From NCBI GenBank assembly GCA_034437275.1, contig DAOTUD010000034.1:1-8711 (forward strand): a stretch of 8,711 bases of DNA. Reading direction: 5' to 3'. The translations under genes were made by a program, and so were the position numbers. Shown in pieces: positions 7,623 through 8,711 of this stretch (its first letter is position 1; each line of letters opens with the position of its first letter). The notes below the pieces were generated by a model. The model worked only from the letters and a program-made list of their open reading frames with translations, did no database searches and had not been told where the DNA came from. Source of the stretch: TC-15 sp034437275. Its GTDB lineage: Bacteria; Chloroflexota; Anaerolineae; Aggregatilineales; Aggregatilineaceae.

Positions 7623-8711
7623 GCGACCAGAACGCGCGACATCTTCACCACCATCCACACCGAGGGAGCGATCCTGCCGCCGGACCTGTTACAATACATC
7701 GCCGAAGGCGGCGACGGGCTGGACGGGCTGCGCGCCGAAGACTACCATCGCCCTGGCGAGAAACTCAACGAGGTCATCAACCGCGCCTGGAACGTGCTAC
7801 TCGCTGCGTGGCAGAATTTCGAGGCGGCACAGGAACACTTGCCGGAAGACGACATCGGCACGACCATCACCCGCGAGCGCTGGCTGCTGCCCCTGTTCCG
7901 CGAACTGGACTACGGACGCCTGCCCACCGAGCGCGCCGTCGAGATGGACGGCAAATCCTACCCGATCTCGCACCGCGACGCAGAAGGCAACGTCCCGATC
8001 CATCTCCTCGGCTGCGGAGTGGACCTCGACCACCGCACGCCCGGCGTTGCCGGTGCAGCGACCACCAGCCCACACAGTATGCTGCAAGTGTTCCTCAACC
8101 GCTCCGACGATCACCTGTGGGGTTTCCTGTCGAACGGGCTGCGGCTGCGCATCCTGCGCGACAACGTCAGCCTCACCCGGCAGGCGTATGTCGAGTTCGA
8201 CCTCGAAGCGATGATGAACGGCGAGGTCTACGCCGATTTTGTGCTGTTGTGGCTGCTGTGCCACTCCTCGCGCGTGGAGGGCGAGCGCCCGGAGCAGTTC
8301 TGGCTCGAACGCTGGATGCAGACCGCCATCGAGCAGGGCACACGCGCCCTCGACCAGCTCCGCGACAACGTCGAGCGCGCCATCACGTCGCTGGGAGCGG
8401 GCTTCCTCGTGCACCCGCACAACATGCACCTGCGCGACAGGCTCCATGACGGATCACTGACGCGCCAGGACTACTACCGCCAACTGCTGCGGCTGGTCTA
8501 CCGGCTGCTGTTCCTGTTCGTCGCCGAGGATCGCGACCTGCTGCTCGATCCCGACGCCGACGACGCCGCCCGCGCGCGCTACACCGACTACTACTCGACG
8601 CGCCGCCTGCGCGATCTCGCGGAGCGGTTCCGGGGCACGCGCCACCACGACCTCTTTCACGGCCTGCGCCTGGTGATGCAGCTCCTCGGCGCGGAACGCA
8701 ACGGCGAGGGC
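7620..8711 (+). CDS. Large Eco57I/DrmMI-like adenine-specific DNA methyltransferase, N-terminal part (3' partial)
   Basis: An open frame of 364 codons runs uninterrupted from ATG 7620 to the window edge. It carries the N-terminal region characteristic of large (typically over 1000-residue) Eco57I-class methyltransferases found in DISARM-like and type IIG-like loci. Recognisable stretches are: RWLLPLFRELDYGRL 87-101, YPISH 114-118, SPHSMLQVFLNRSDDHLWGF 150-169, NGLRLRILRDN 172-182, VEFDLEAMM 191-199, LVYRLLFLFVAEDR 292-305 and RYTDYYSTRRLR 320-331. The SAM-binding and NPPY catalytic motifs are not in view and should lie in the missing C-terminal part, so methylation activity is inferred from family. 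The likely role is N6-adenine methylation of host DNA so that the defence machinery ignores it. The gene is last of the three and translationally coupled to the DrmD-like helicase, as expected for a drmD-drmMI pair. A BREX PglX-type or stand-alone type IIG enzyme is less likely given the neighbours. Confidence 0.82.
   Translation, partial: MATRTRDIFTTIHTEGAILPPDLLQYIAEGGDGLDGLRAEDYHRPGEKLNEVINRAWNVLLAAWQNFEAAQEHLPEDDIGTTITRERWLLPLFRELDYGRLPTERAVEMDGKSYPISHRDAEGNVPIHLLGCGVDLDHRTPGVAGAATTSPHSMLQVFLNRSDDHLWGFLSNGLRLRILRDNVSLTRQAYVEFDLEAMMNGEVYADFVLLWLLCHSSRVEGERPEQFWLERWMQTAIEQGTRALDQLRDNVERAITSLGAGFLVHPHNMHLRDRLHDGSLTRQDYYRQLLRLVYRLLFLFVAEDRDLLLDPDADDAARARYTDYYSTRRLRDLAERFRGTRHHDLFHGLRLVMQLLGAERNGEG

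Noticed and set aside
7797..8449. Overlapping open frames of 213-216 codons on both strands
   Set aside because: Both are shadows of the methyltransferase frame starting at 7620, which has a strong ribosome binding site and family-like protein sequence. The shadow products are Arg/Pro/Ala-rich or featureless.
1..8711. BREX, type I restriction or Dpd system
   Set aside because: A large methyltransferase and helicases occur in those systems, but no PglZ, BrxC, HsdS/HsdR or Dpd base-modification protein is visible, and the DrmD-like and DruE-like helicase pair fits DISARM-related systems better.
1..8711. CRISPR arrays, tRNA genes, insertion-sequence ends and attachment sites
   Set aside because: The window is continuous coding sequence with almost no gaps, and no spaced direct repeats, cloverleaf-like segments or terminal inverted repeats were seen.

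Overview
The window is wholly coding. It holds part of one compact co-directional operon on the + strand, with three genes packed end to end: a 5'-truncated YprA/DruE-like superfamily 2 (SF2) helicase with a DUF1998-type cysteine cluster and a C-terminal nuclease-like domain (to 4799), a complete SNF2-type helicase resembling DISARM DrmD (4796-7618), and the 5' part of a large Eco57I/DrmMI-like DNA methyltransferase (7620 to beyond 8711). The first junction is a 4-base ATGA overlap and the second has one base between stop and start. There is no intergenic space, so no promoter, terminator, RNA gene, repeat array or mobile element is visible.

The gene content points to an anti-phage defence operon related to DISARM and Druantia. 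The helicase family of gene 1 is central to both systems, and genes 2 and 3 resemble the DrmD and DrmMI proteins of class 1 DISARM. The classical separate drmA, drmB and drmC genes are not in the window. Instead, a single protein of at least 1598 residues combines helicase, zinc-binding cluster and PD-(D/E)XK-like tail. This combination matches what I recall of the proposed ARMADA class (disARM-related Antiviral Defense Array), described as sharing two further proteins with DISARM and having a helicase closest to Druantia's. That assignment rests on motif and architecture recognition, not on a search.

A plausible division of labour, inferred only, is that the methyltransferase marks host DNA while the two helicases detect, translocate along or remodel unmarked DNA, with the nuclease-like tail of gene 1 as a candidate effector.

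The organism is a bacterium, or possibly an archaeon, with moderately high G+C. Sampled 60-base lines range from about 48% near base 600 to about 77% near base 8550. The Shine-Dalgarno sequences are clear. Nothing fixes the taxon. Both ends of the operon lie outside the window: the Walker A motif of gene 1 is missing upstream, and the catalytic methyltransferase motifs of gene 3 must lie downstream.
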